DNA of 64,000 nt from Triglochin maritima. Lineage: Eukaryota > Streptophyta > Magnoliopsida > Alismatales > Juncaginaceae. Both the position numbers and the translations under genes were made by a program. Positions within the stretch are counted from its first letter, which is position 1, and each line of letters opens with the position of its first letter. Positions 47,086 to 59,194 of the stretch are shown here, one piece after another. Below the pieces are notes generated by a model. That model did not search any database. It saw nothing but the letters and a program-made list of their open reading frames with translations, and was not told where the DNA came from. Location of the stretch: assembly GCA_963682175.1 (NCBI GenBank), contig OY821770.1:14228501-14292500 (forward strand), written 5' to 3'.

Positions 47086-47273
47086 AAAGCGAGCGACCAA
47101 ATGGAGCACGCTTTACACTCTATTATAGTATTCCAGATGTTGATCTGTTTATCTACATTAAGAATTATAAATGGGTAAACGGATCAACATCTGGAATACA
47201 ATAATAGAGTGTAAAAACAAAAAACGTCCGCAAAGTGTACTCCCTTTGGTCGCTCGCAGGGGCTGCCACCCCC

Positions 47274-48601
47274 GCATCCTAATCAAACTCATAGACTCAA
47301 CAAATCTCTCACTATGTATTTTACCCTACAAGAATTAGCATTTGGATATAATAATTTGAGTTGATTCATACAATTTTGATTAAAACACTCGACGTAAGTT
47401 ACATAATATGTGTATCTTAGTTGCCTTCAAATAGTCATGTTGCCTTCAATTTAAGTTAAGCATCGACTGATGACTTTCCCGTTTCTCCAGGAAACAAGAC
47501 CCCCGACCTGTCGTTAGTTCAACATGACTTAGGTAAAAATGACATCACTGTTGCCATTTTTAAGGTGCATATTTTGCCAAATAATTTTTTCATGTGCATA
47601 TTCTTCCAATTTTTAATTTTTTGTGATTATTTTGAAAAACAAATCCTAAAAAAACTCATCCATTTCTCCCTGCATATTTTTGCTTAACTTATTTTTGAAT
47701 TGATTTCATTGATCGTCGTAATTTACTTTGCAACCCGTTATAGTACGATCCAGTTTGAGTATTGGAATTCGCTTGAGACAACAAATATTATCTTTAACTT
47801 CGTATGATTTATTATAATATAATGTATTTGCTAAGATGATTCTTGTAAAAGGTTCAAAAGATCACTCTTGGACATGTAATGAGTAATCTTGTCAGATATC
47901 AATATTCACCGTAAAAAGTTTTTAAGTGACCATAATCATAAAATATTATGTTCCTTTTTGCCTTCCATTCATTCATACACATATTTACATATGCATGTAT
48001 CCTTTTGTATGAAAGGTTAATTTTTTGTTTCTAGATGTTCACTCTATTTTCAACTCATGCGCTCCTATTAATTTGGATTATGAGTTTGTAGTGGTAATAA
48101 AATAGGTGCATATATGTTGAAACTATTAAATGTTTTTGTTATAAGTCATGTATTGTTATAACTTTGTTCACTAGTTTTTTAAAAGATGTGTACTCTTACA
48201 TTTACATCTTTGCATTTGTTCTAGATTGCATATTATTGTATGTCATAAATTAAGAAATATCATTTTCGATACATATTGACAATGTACATCCCACAACCTA
48301 TTCTTAGAAAAAAAATGTGATTAACTTATGTGGAAAACTTTATATCTAATCTCATGCCCACGTTGGGATACTTGGATATTTAAAGTTAGGATCTACAAAG
48401 CTACAATATTTTCATTATATGTTACAATCTAATTATTATCATCGATGATTATCTCATGCTTTATTTTCAAGCAAATGCATGCATACATATCATAAAATGT
48501 ATTATGTAGAGATAGGATATGAGATGGCGTATAAAATAAAATACTGCATAAGGTTTGGCATATCATTTTTAACTCAATCTTATATTTTATGATAGCAAAT
48601 T
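47274..48601. other. Intergenic, AT-rich, nothing recognised
   Basis: No coding frame of note and no paired repeats found. The sequence just upstream of 48602 is presumably the leader of the Copia relic. Confidence 0.5.
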
Positions 48602-50055
48602 ATGTCGACCATTTCAAAGCGAGAATTTGCTACATTAGATATTACCGAGAGTAATTATCTAACATGGGCATTTGACGTCAAGATACATTTAACCTCATTG
48701 GATCTAAGTCAGACTGTTGTTGAAAAATCTGAATGTACTTCTGCCCAGAAGACTAAAGCCTTAATCTTCATTTGACACCATTTACATGAAGATTTAAAGG
48801 CAGAGTACTTGATTGAGGAGGACCCTGCAACTTTATGGCAATCCCTGAAGGATCTCTATGACCATCAGCAAGATGTGGTCCTTCCACAGGCTAGGTTTGA
48901 ATGGGTCGACCTACGCTTTCAAGATTTTAAATCAGTATCATAATATAATTCTGCCATCCACCGCATTGCGTCTCAAATGAGACTTTGTGGCCAGAAGATC
49001 ACAGAGAATGAGATGTTAGAAAAGACTTTATCAACCTTCCAATCTTTTACTTCAACAACAGTACAGGGGGAAAAATTATGCTAAGCACTCTGAGCTAATT
49101 TCTGTATTACATGTTGCTGAAAACACACAACCAGTTGTTGATGTATAACCACAATACTCGTCCTAATGGTTTTGCAACTCTGCCGAAGCAAATGTTGCAA
49201 AACATTTTGGACGAAAAAACAAAAAACATTGGAAGGGGAAGAGACACACAAGAAAATAAAGGTTCAAATGGCCCCCAAGGTGGTCAACTCAAGAAAGCAA
49301 GCTCAATAGCGTCTCATGAGGGTACCTCCAATACTTGCTATAAATGTGGTGGTACTTGTCACTGGTCTCGTATCTGTCGTACCCCAACGCACTTGGTGGA
49401 ACTATACCAAAAGAACAAATTTGAGAAGAAGAAAGAAACCAACTTTGTTGGTCAATCTGCATTAGAAAATGAGGGTCCATCAAAGGACAATGCATCTCTT
49501 GACATTGATCATTTCGGGGATCTTGATTAATAAACCTGAAAGCCCTTGGCAATCTTGTTTTCTTTGTTTTACATTCTAAAAGTAATAAAATATAGCATGC
49601 TTCGAGTATATTATATTATTATTCTTACCACTATTACGTTTGTTTAGTGCTTGCTTATGATGTTGTGCAATCAACACCAAGAGAACGATGATAATTTATG
49701 TCTAGTTGACAGTGGTACTACACACACAATCCTCCAGCAGAGGAAATAGTTTCAAACGTTAAACAAATGTTAAGGGAAAGTGACAACTATTTCGGGAGAT
49801 AGTAGTTTGGTTATAGGCTCTGAAGGAGCATGTGTAGTACTACCTATGAGCACTAAAATTGTCATTAATAGTGCTTTATTTTGCCTACGTGCAAAACAAA
49901 ACCTCCTTAGTTTTAGGGATATTCAGTTTAATAGTTTTCACATTGAAATTGAGACCAAAGGTGGTAAAGAATATTTATACCTAACCCTGATGGTTGGTTG
50001 TAGAAAACAAGTCATTGAGAAATTATCATCATTCTCCTTCGGGCTATATTATACA
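48602..50055 (+). pseudogene. Copia gag and protease relic
   Basis: ATG 48602 begins MSTISKREFATLDITESNY and continues HHLHEDLKAEYLIEEDPATL and QARFEWVDLRFQDF, a Copia gag (UBN2-type) sequence. In-frame stops near 48772 (probably CGA to TGA) and 48941 (probably GAA to TAA) and frameshifts near 49055 and 49115 disrupt it. An intact zinc knuckle CYKCGGTCHWSRIC follows (about 49337-49378). A protease start DSGTTHTIL lies near 49708, then a stop, and GACVVLPMSTK with LLSFRDIQFNSFHIE up to 50055. There the relic is cut by the LTR-like sequence starting TGTAGGATC. No integrase or reverse transcriptase remains. Confidence 0.8.
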
Positions 50056-51066
50056 TGTAGGATCTACTAAGCCCTAATGTTAGTCTAAAGGGGGGTGAAT
50101 AGACTAATTGTGTTCTTTAAACAATTATCGTAAATTAATGGCTAGAACAATTAAAAGAAGAATAGAAATGTGCAAACCAAAACACAGATGTATAGAGGTT
50201 TGGATTCAACCACCGGATCCTAGTCCTCTCTTACGAATTGCTCTTCCTCGAGCAACTTCGCATCCTCCACTAATCGAATCTCCGTTGCGGGCCAAGATCA
50301 AGCATTTACACCACAAGCTTTGCGAACAATCCCGCCTAGCTTGGACCACCTTCTCACAATCCGAGAACAACTTCACTCTAGAAGCTAGTACAAATCTTGT
50401 AGGAAAACTTTAGCAACCTAATCTTAGGCACTTGAAATGAATGATGAAAAACCAATGAGCTTGTTTCAAGTGAGAAGATGTGAGCACAAGGATGTTTAGA
50501 GAAAATTTGAGAGTAGTAAGAAGATTTGAGGTTAGAGAAAGATTGGCAACCTGAGAAGTGTGTTCTAATCTCTATTTATAAGCTCTAAACTTAATCTAGC
50601 CGTTGGGATTAAATTGGTAACGAGTTGTGTGAGAATACACAAAACGGTGAATGATAGGACACAAATCTGGACACCAATGGTCGACCGGATCGGGTCAATC
50701 GGTCGAGCGGTTTGTTAAATATAAGTAATCGTTCGAACTGAGATGTAGACAGGTGAACCAACTGAACTAGAACTTAAGTGAACGGACGAGCATATGGTAA
50801 GGTTGGGTCGACCGTTTGGGAAATTTGGTCAAGATGAAGCTGCGCAAATGAGTATTGACATACTATCTTTACAAGTCATACTACATGCATGAGTATTGAC
50901 ATACAATTGTTTAGATGACATGATCAGATATGAATATAATTCTAGAACATACACACATCTTAATAATTACACAAGCCTTCTGATTACAGTAATGCATGAG
51001 GTGTAATCCAAAAACTTAGATCAAGATTGCATACAAGATGTCATAGTCGAAATATACACATGCACA
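50056..51066 (+). mobile_element. LTR-like insertion, possibly a solo LTR
   Basis: Starts TGTAGGATCTACTAAG and contains AAAGGGGGGTGAATAGAC, the same opening as the repeat at 15186. ATACA precedes it (50051-50055). A possible right end CACATGCACA followed by ATACA (51067-51071) would give a 5-bp target duplication and a 1.0-kb solo LTR. The right end is tentative because the Copia reading frame is not recovered beyond it. Confidence 0.45.
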
Positions 51067-51911
51067 ATACAAGTCTTAAATGCACATATGTGTGTATCGC
51101 ATGGAAGCAATATCAATACATTACTATAATGTTCAATTAACTCAGACATGCATGTATATCATTATGAGATCCATTTCAGTATATGCCAGAGCTCATACAT
51201 ACAAAAATTTAAAGCACACATACATACATCCAACTAATACAAGCATCACTACCGAAATCTCAAGCATGCATACTATCAACAACTTTATTCTCAGACCATG
51301 CATGCAACCAATTCCAGATGCATACCCACCCTTCCAGATCTCCCTGAAGACATCTCTGAGGGTGGTTGTCGTGGCTAAAGTGGTGTGAGGAGGTCTGGTT
51401 AGGCACAAGACACGACATGACATGAGGGGGACCAATCAAGCACTAGGATGGTCACACATGCCTCTCACTCAAGCCTTGGCCTTTCCAGTCCAATCCATCA
51501 CAACAGCCCAAGCCAGCCTCCCGCTTACCTTGAGTCCCTCTTCATGTGTATAGGGACCAGCCATTGCCGGATTTCAGCCACACCAGCCGGCAGTCCCGGA
51601 GCAACAACAACACAAGCAAGAAATTCAAAGGAGGAGATCGGGTGCACCAGCCACCCTAGCCTCCAACCGAAGCCACCATGGCTCCCCTAAGATGTCTGCC
51701 TGTAGGTCATCATACCCCACTAGAGCTCCGACGTCTCCTGGCTGCCCATAGCCAGCCACCTACACGCGCTAGGTGTAAATCGGGTGGTGGTGCAACCGAT
51801 TGCACCACCATCCAGCTTGGTGATGGTCGGCCCTCCATCCATCACCCCCACTCCATAAACTCTTCAAGGGTCCAGAGTATATCTGAGCTTGCTGAAAATC
51901 TCGATGGAGAT
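51067..51911. other. Unassigned sequence left of the Gypsy element
   Basis: CATACAT-rich to about 51300, then GC-richer with overlapping short frames (51448-51914) of no recognised family. It would be contiguous with 58842 onward before the Gypsy insertion. Confidence 0.4.
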
Positions 51912-53477
51912 TGATTGACATCATTTCATGCATTCATTTGTGTCTTATATCCTTTATTTTTAGCTTATGCAATGCTACGTAACGAGTTTTATGTTTAAGT
52001 TTCAGGAATAAATAGGTTTGAGAAGAAGAGACTAAAAAGGACTTAAAAGAAATAAAAAAGACTAAGTTGCAAGACTCGTGGACTGAGGTGCAAGGGAGAA
52101 GGACCCGGATGTAAAACCAAAAGGACTAATGAGGAAATCAAGAAGCTCCACACCATTATGAGAAGTATTTTGGCAATTAGATCAGGGCCCAAACATCAAT
52201 GACCCAATCGAGTTCATAAAACATCAAGAAATCAAGCCAGAAACCAACCACCAAAATCAATACTCCATCATATCTATCTGGACCACCACTTGGTGGTCCA
52301 AATTGGTCCAAAGGTTTCATAGTTGAGTCGGGTCGTGTATTATGTTGTTTTATGTCCATTTATAGTATGTGTTTAGTCCCATACCGGGGGATTGTCCCCG
52401 GTTACCTTTTTTCATGCCTATAAATAGAACTCTTCCTCTCCTTTTGTATCACCGAATGCTTGGTGGCATTATCTCTACTTGGAGTAAGCCTTGGAGCAAA
52501 AACTGAAGGTGGAGAAGAATGCTACTAGTAATGTGAGTCATTTAATAAAATAATTTTCCATTGTTTTGTTCTCATGTTTTCTTTTTTTATGCATGCTTAG
52601 CTTAGTCTTCTTTCTTTAATCTTAGGCTAAATTAGTTAGAATGTCTCTTTTCTTCTTTAGTTTAATTACTAGCATAATGTGCAGTGAGTAGATCCATCCC
52701 CTTTGGAGGGTGGAGATGATGTTCATATATATATTGTGAAGTTTAGATGTTTGATGATTTTTTGATTGTGTAGACTTGCATGTTTTGTATGTTCACTGGG
52801 GGTATTTCAATCATCTACATGTTGGGGAATTTTGATGGGTCTTGTCATAAGATTTAGACACTTCCAATGCTTAGTTTTCTCATATTTATTGACTAAAATT
52901 TTCTGTTGAATATGCTACATGTTAGTTATGTGTTTGTATTTGTGTTTGCTTGCTTGATTGATTGAAAAAACTTTGTTTTGATGGGTTTCACCATAACATT
53001 TAGACACCTTTCATGCTTACCTTGTTCTTCACATAAGTTTATGGTTTTTTATGAGTCTTTCCATATCTTTAGACACTTCTCATGTTGAGCCTAATCTTAT
53101 GTTAATCAAGTAGTAATTATCGATACATTGTGTGAATGGATTGATAGGTTTTGCCACATCTTTAGACACTTCCTATGCATGAAGACACACATACATGCTT
53201 ACATGCATCATTCATCACTTATTTAACTTCATATGTGCACACACTCCACCCCTTAGGGGTTTCTCTTCTTGATTCTCAATCTTTCGTTGTTTTCTTTCAT
53301 ATTTCATACTTACTAGTTTAGTGTAGTTAGCTTTAGCATAATCACATTTTTTTTCTCTTTATTTGCCACTTGATTTCTGACAAACCAGAAGCTACTCACC
53401 TCCCTGCGGATCGACCCGTACTTGCCACCGCTTCATCACGGCTGTGTACTTGCGGTAATTTATAAAACGTTTAATCA
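51912..53477 (+). repeat. 5' LTR, 1566 bp
   Basis: Starts TGATTGACATCATTTCATGC and ends AAACGTTTAATCA. It contains TATAAATA (52419-52426) and internal repeats of the kind GGGTTT(T)GCCA...TTTAGACACTTCC, which recur at least four times (52840-53175). From 52845 on it matches 58206-58836 closely. Confidence 0.85.
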
Positions 53478-53482
53478 AGCTT

Positions 53483-53499
53483 CAGCGCCCTTGCCGGGG
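53483..53499 (+). other. Degenerate primer-binding site, tRNA-Asp type
   Basis: CAGCGCCCTTGCCGGGG lies 5 bases after the LTR end and matches TGGCGCCGTTGCCGGGG at 14 of 17 positions. Confidence 0.6.
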
Positions 53500-54671
53500 A
53501 GGTGTCAGTCCAGACTCTGGTTTGAATAATTCGAGTGGATTTATTTTTTGTTTTGTAATTTTCTTTGTTTCAGGAGACTCTGACACTCGAGGGAAGGCAG
53601 CAGGATAAGTTAGGAGACGAACATAGATCTTTGGACCACCAATCAGCGGTCCTGTAATCTCATTTTCCCTTCTACTTTCTTTGACTTGTTTATGTATCTG
53701 ATATAGAAGTCTGGGGATCAATTTGGAATGTTCTAACTTTTAGTTTGCCCCCAGATCATTAAGCAATCTCCCTTTAAGCAACTTGGACCCTAAAACCCAA
53801 AGCAAAAGATTAGGCATTCTTGCTTGCTTGGGTCATGCATCATGTACTTGACTTAGGCACGTAGATGATCTTTTATTTTAGCTTTATTTTTAGTTGCTGA
53901 GCGCTGGCGTGAGGTACGCATTTCCTACTCTCATTCATGTATTTCGTATGAACATGCATTAGTTAGTAGGAATTGCATTGCAACAAGTGTGAGTTGAGTA
54001 TTTGTTTGGAGAGTTGGTTTCTAGATTTGGACTCCAAAACGCTACTAAGGAGGGATTGTCCCATATAAGATAAGGTGGGGGATTTCATCACCCTTTCCTT
54101 CGTCCCAAAAACCACACTAATCAAGAGCCTTATTTTAAAATCAAGTAGACAACGGTCCTAAGGATCTCAGACGCATTAGGAGAGTGATCCGGTCGTGATC
54201 GTCATGGCCTGATCGGCGTCACTTTGTCGACAGTATAAGGAGAGACGAGATCTCCAGATCTTGGCACACTTGCTGGGTTTTATGGTCATCATCGTAGGGA
54301 GGTGAGACGTGTTGAGGTCGCGTGACCTCGCAGTTAGGCGTCGTCTAGCTGTAAGGACTTATCGCGACTTTAGGTTGTTTGAATCTTGTTTGCTTGTGTG
54401 CTTCTACCAATACCTACCTGTCGTAGCATAAGGACTTCTTCCCTTCTATCCTGAGTCATTCCCTCTCTTTTGTGTCCTCCTGTCTTCTCCTCTACGCACA
54501 TTCTGTTTTAGTTGTTTAAAAAAAGTGTTTTGGTTCGTGTGTGCACCTTTGTGCATGCTTGTGTGGGCACGAGACGAGAGTGGCCGTTTGACGAGGCCTA
54601 TCGTCAATCCTGCCTCGCTAGTCGATTTCTAGACGCCTTCATCTTCTCGTGTTGCACATGGTCCGGGTTCC
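53500..54671 (+). other. Gypsy 5' leader
   Basis: Untranslated sequence between primer site and gag with no protein similarity. About 1.2 kb. Confidence 0.5.
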
Positions 54672-55402
54672 ATGGCTACTCAGTACCGCGATGAGGAACA
54701 GTTGCTGGACCCACCTGTCTGACCCATTCCACCTGTTCTTGTTCCCGTTTCTCCGTGTGATCGATGCTACCCGAGACGTACTGCTCTACCTTCATGCATC
54801 GTATTGCCAGAAGAAAATGGGAACCACTTTGAGGTTAAGCCTCAGTTTATATCCATGCTTCCTCACTTCACTGGGAAGGGTGACCACTATATCTTTCTCA
54901 GGGAATTTGAGGAGGTTTGTGCTATGTTCAAGTTGCAACAACTTAGCACATACTCCATTTATCTTAGGTTGTCCCCTGTGCACTGGAGGATGATGCCAAG
55001 AAGTGGTTGTACAACAACCAGGCGAATGCCTTTAGGACTTGGGATGAGTTTCAATCTGCATTCCTCAAGAAATACTTTCCAAATCATCAGATTCAAAAAC
55101 TGAGGAACGAAATCAATTCGTTTTATCAACATGAGACCAACTCATTCCATGCATACTTAGAGAGGTTGAAGGAGCTACTATCCCCATGCCCTCACCATGG
55201 CATCGAGTTGTGGTGCTTGTGTCAGATTGTTTACGAGGGTCTTCACATCCCATCCCGAACGCTCATTGAGTCCATGTGTCAAGGAGAGTTCATAGAAAAG
55301 AATGAAAGCGAGGCATGGACTTTCCTAGAAGACCTCGTTGAGAAAACTATGCAGTGGGAGAGTGTGAGGGAACCAGCAGCATCATCTAGCATAGGAGCAT
55401 AG
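54672..55402 (+). pseudogene. Gypsy gag, disrupted
   Basis: ATG 54672 starts MATQYRDEEQLLDPPV and meets TGA at about 54720. Shifted frames give NHFEVKPQFISMLPHFTGKG, REFEEVCAMFKLQ, WLYNNQANAFRTWDEFQ, FLKKYFPNHQIQKLRNEIN, YLERLKELLSPCPHHGI and SRTLIESMCQGEF, the retrotransposon gag (PF03732-type) core that assembles the virus-like particle. A frameshift lies near 54970-55005. The product is interrupted and probably not made in full. Confidence 0.8.
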
Positions 55403-55744
55403 GAGCAAGGATCCCAAATTCCAACAATATGGAAACCTGATTCAATTCGCTTGAGACCTTGACTCGTGGACTTGAAAACTCAATGAAAAAAATTTATGTC
55501 AACCACAAGTCAAGTTCTCACTTCAAATCAGCAGACCATCAAATCTCTAGAGCTTCAGATGGGCCAGTTGGCTCAGTCTGTACATGAAAGAGAGAGAGAG
55601 GGACTCTGCCAAGCCAGCCTGAGGCTAACCCCCGCATATACCAGCAACAACACATGCAAAATGAGAGTTTGGTACCTCGGGGGCGGCAAGTGAACCATGT
55701 AGAGGAACATGTTCACCATGTAAATGTCATTGTAACCTTAAGGA

Positions 55745-56470
55745 ATGGAAAACAAGTTGACAAATCACATTTTCTTGCCACTACCACCATTTGTGCAGCC
55801 CCTCAGTAGGAATGATTGTGAAGAAGAGGAAGAGGGTGAGGGTAATACACCAACGCCTCCTTCTCAGGCACTGCAAAAAACCTACATGCCAAAAGCTTCA
55901 TATCCTAGTAGGTTAAGCAAAAAGCAGAGTGACACAATGGATAAGATATTAGAGGTGTTTAAGCAAGTGAAGGTTAACATCCCCTTGTTGGATGTCATCC
56001 AACAAATACCTCAATATGCGAAAGTGTTAAAAGATATCTGCACAACCAAGAGGAAGACCAATGTTCCTAAGAAAGCATTCTTAGTTGTAAGTGTAAGCTC
56101 ACTTTTGTCCAATCCCACATACACCAAGTACAAGGACATTGGGTCTCCTACTATTCAATGTACGATTGGGGACACTAGCATGAGTAATGTATTGCTTGAT
56201 TTAGGATCAGCGGTCAACCTCCTCCCATTTTCTGTTTATCAACGGTTGAACTTGGGAGGATTGAAATCAACTAAGATAAACCTCAAATTGGCGGATAGAT
56301 CCATTCATGTTCCAAAGTGGATTATCGAGGACGTGCTCATCAATGTTGGAGATTTTATATTTCTGGTAGATTTTGTCGTCCTCGACACAAACCCTGTTGC
56401 GAACACCCACTCTCAAATACCTTTGATTTTGGGTAGACCATTTGTTGCAACTCTAACGCCTTAGTTAATT
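55745..56470 (+). pseudogene. Gypsy aspartic protease region
   Basis: An open frame of 239 codons. After a low-complexity acidic linker it has KVNIPLLDVIQQIPQYAKVL and CTTKRK, the usual gag-protease junction of Athila-like elements, then LLDLGSAVNLLPFSVYQ with the active-site D-L-G-S (56198-56209), LADRSIHVPKWIIEDVL and IPLILGRPFVAT. It would process the polyprotein. A frameshift at about 56462 separates it from the following NCRNGLMKLSFGNIS. This part is relatively well preserved. Confidence 0.75.
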
Positions 56471-56484
56471 GTAGAAATGGTCTC

Positions 56485-57204
56485 ATGAAGCTCTCATTCG
56501 GTAACATAAGTACTGAGTTTCATGTGTTCAACTGTGGTAGGCAACATGAACCCTTGGACCAACCTTTAAATCTCAACATCATCCGCCAATTAGAGAAAGC
56601 ACCACAAAATCAACAAACACCCCTAACACCAATGCAACCCGTTGAGAATGTTTGTGGGCCCAGTGAAAACTCATTGCATGTCTTTGCAATGCAACAGAGT
56701 GAGCTGACATCAAACATGAATATACAAAGAGAGTGTTTGTTGGATGATTTAGTTGAGATTGTTAGTGAGGGGGACACACCTCAGCATATGCCCATACCAT
56801 AAGGTGTCTTTACCCCATGTCCCACGGTCGTTGAACCTTTTGAGCTTTATCTTGATTCCAACAAGGACCCACCTACGATCGAGCTTATGCTTGATAATAC
56901 AAAGGAGGTTGGGTGGTCTTTGTTGGATGACTTGGGGATAAGCCTTATTCTTAGTGAAAGTGGTGTGCCACATCCTTCGAATGAGCCTGAGGAACTCATT
57001 CCAATGCACCCGCCTATTGGTTGGAGGGTTTTGTTCGACGAGCAACTAAACCCTAGTGAAGTAACGCAACTTCACTCATTCATGTTGCCTACACCCAACC
57101 AATATCATGAGGGGTTCGAGCCTTTTAGCTTTGACCTTTCACCACTCATGGCACCTCAGAGTACCAATGAAGGGGGTCCATCTTGGCAAATCTTTGGTCC
57201 GTAG
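56485..57204 (+). pseudogene. Post-protease frames of unknown function
   Basis: MKLSFGNISTEFHVFNCGRQ (56485-56802) continues the protease-adjacent region; a stop and frame change lead to MLDNTKEVGWSLLDDLGISL and GWRVLFDEQLNPSEVTQLHS, ending at 57204. Reverse transcriptase would be expected here in a complete element, but no LDxGxIxPS, FxDD or RNase H motif occurs. I do not recognise the domain. Confidence 0.5.
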
Positions 57205-58205
57205 GACTCAATATTCTCATTTGATATTCCTTGACCAAATGATTATGAGAATATCTTTGTTGATGTATATATCTTGTTAAAAAACAAAAAACACAAAAAA
57301 ACAAACACAAAAGACTCCACAAGTGAGCATTGGTTGTTGTGGCCCCAATCCTTGAGTATTTGAGCTTCATTTCTTTCACGTATTTGTAACCCTTCTTAAG
57401 TATTTCACAGGTTTTTGGAAATTCCAGTTTATGTCCATCAACATAACCAAGAACTTCCTTTTATGCTTCACGTTGGTGAGATCTTTTCTTTTTCATGCAT
57501 GAATCCATGTAGTATCGTACTCACATTCATTGAGGACAATGCATGAAATAAGTGTGTGGGGTCACTTTACGTTTGTATATATGTGGAGTCGAGTCTTTTT
57601 CATTTTGCTTTTCATTTTCTTTTGTTTGTATTAGGGTCATGATAGTGTGCTGCATTTAATATTGATATATATGTCTGTCATGATCCTTGGGTGACTTGTC
57701 TTCTTCTGCTTGCCTAGTGCTTTAAAATTTTCACATTTCTTTCAAAATCTTCATGTGTTTACGAAAGAAAATGTTTTGTGGGTTTTGCATGTGTTTAGCA
57801 TGTGCAAAACCGTTGGAGACGAAGTAAAAAGAAAGCTCCCAAAATTGTCTTGAATATGATGCATTAGGATATCTAGTATACCGGCTTTAGGTCTTATCGA
57901 GTCATTAGGATGCACCCTGGTCTTCTCTTGGGGGCAAGTAATCATAGGGTTTCAGTACTCAAACAATTAAAGAAGTTCACCCTGAACCTAGTGACTCAAT
58001 AATTCGTGTCTGTTAATATAATGAAGTTTGTTGTAGTCAATGACCCTTTAAATCTTGTTGTGAGACATTAAGTGTAGGGTTTTGGTTCCCATGTAGATAA
58101 ATAAATAAATAAATGGTGTTCTCTCTTCTCGTACGGCTCCTACCACTCGGGAAATTAGGTCTGAGGGGACTTTGTGCCTGGTGTTTTCGATTCATCTGAC
58201 TTGGG
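57205..58205 (+). other. Gypsy 3' internal region
   Basis: Non-coding. It contains GGACAATGCATGAAATAAGTG, commonly seen in this element class, and CTTGGGGGCAAG (57927-57938). No clean purine tract borders the truncated 3' LTR. Confidence 0.5.
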
Positions 58206-58836
58206 ATAAGATTTAGACACTTACAATGCTTAGTTTTCTCATGTTTATTGACTGAAATTTCCTGTTGAATATGCTACATGTTAGTTATGTGTTTGTATTT
58301 GTGTTTACTTGCTTGATTGATTGAAAAAACTTTGATTTGATGGATTTTGCCATAACATTTAGACACCTCTCATGCTTACCATGTTCTTCACTTGAGTTTA
58401 TGGGTTTTTATGAGTCTTGCCATATCTTTAGACACTTCTCATGCTGAGCCTAATCTTATGTTAATCAAGTAGTAATTGTCGATACATTGTGTGAATGGAT
58501 TGATAGTTTTGCCACATCTTTAGACACTTCCTATGCATGAAGACACACACATACATGTTTACATGCATCATTCATCACTTATTTCACTTCATGTGTGCAC
58601 ACACTCCACCCCTTAGGGGTCTCTCTTCTTGATTCTCAATCTTTCGTTGTTTTCTTTCATATTTGTTAATTACTAGTTTAGTTTAGTTAGCTTTAGCATA
58701 ATAATATTTTTCTCTCTTTATTCGCCACTTGATTTCTGACAAACCAGAGGCTACTCACCTCCCTGCGGATAGACTCGTACTTGTCACCGCTTCATCGCGA
58801 TTGTGTGCTTACGGTAATTAATAAAATGTTTAATCA
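58206..58836 (+). repeat. Truncated 3' LTR
   Basis: Matches the last 630 or so bases of the 5' LTR (from 52845), starting at ATAAGATTTAGACACTT and ending TAATCA. The first 930 bases, with promoter and TG start, are missing at the inner side. Confidence 0.85.
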
Positions 58837-58841
58837 GAGAT

Positions 58842-59194
58842 CGTTGGAGAACAGCCCACAACAGCCTCTTCCTAGCCGCACCAACAAGCAGCACTTCTTC
58901 TAGCAACCACGTTGGATTTGAATTCTTCGCCGGAGCTGCAGCCACACCACGTCGGAGGGAGGAGGAGAGGATCTGCATTTCGTGGGAGAGGGAGAGAAAA
59001 AGGATAGGAACGGTTAGGGTAAGGTCTGATTTTATCTCAAGGAAACAAAAGAAAGGCAACAAATGAATGGGAAATATTCATCATTAACACTTGCCTAAAA
59101 CATACACATCAAATATTGCATGCAAAATTAGATCTCCACTTGCTGACTAGAATGCCACATCAAGCTAAGAGGAAATCAAATCCAAAGTACAACT
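58842..59194. other. Right flank of the Gypsy insertion
   Basis: GC-richer to about 59000 (AGCAGCACTTCTTC, GCCGGAGCTGCAGCC, GGAGGGAGGAGGAGAGG), then AT-rich. It may continue the unassigned sequence at 51400-51911. No gene identified. Confidence 0.4.

Larger units (their letters stand above)
46397..47273. mobile_element. Foldback MITE interrupted by an hAT-like MITE
   Basis: The left end CAGGGGTGGCAGCCTCTGC and right end GCAGGGGCTGCCACCCCCG are inverted. Further in, GCGAGCGACCAAATGGAG, ACACTCTATTATAGTATTCC and AGATGTTGATCTG (47088-47155) pair with the inverted copies at 47165-47258, forming a hairpin with a loop of about 20 bases. The right arm has an extra AAAAACAAAAAACGTCCGC. No coding. The hAT-like MITE at 46424-47052 splits the left arm. 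Confidence 0.7.
51912..58836 (+). mobile_element. Athila-like Gypsy element lacking RT and integrase, GAGAT target duplication
   Basis: The 5' LTR is 51912-53477 and a truncated 3' LTR 58206-58836. The termini are TGATTG and TAATCA. GAGAT at 51907-51911 is repeated exactly at 58837-58841, so both outer ends are original. The internal region holds a tRNA-Asp-type primer site, gag (54672-55402), aspartic protease (55745-56470) and an unidentified frame (56887-57204), with no reverse transcriptase, RNase H or integrase motifs. The 3' LTR lacks about 930 bases, including its TATA box. It resembles non-autonomous gag-carrying Gypsy derivatives. Confidence 0.9.

Noticed and set aside
51448..51914. 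Proline/serine-rich frames left of the Gypsy element as a host gene
   Set aside because: No domain recognised; the frame simply runs into the LTR start, and the flank beyond the element (58842 onward) shows no convincing continuation.
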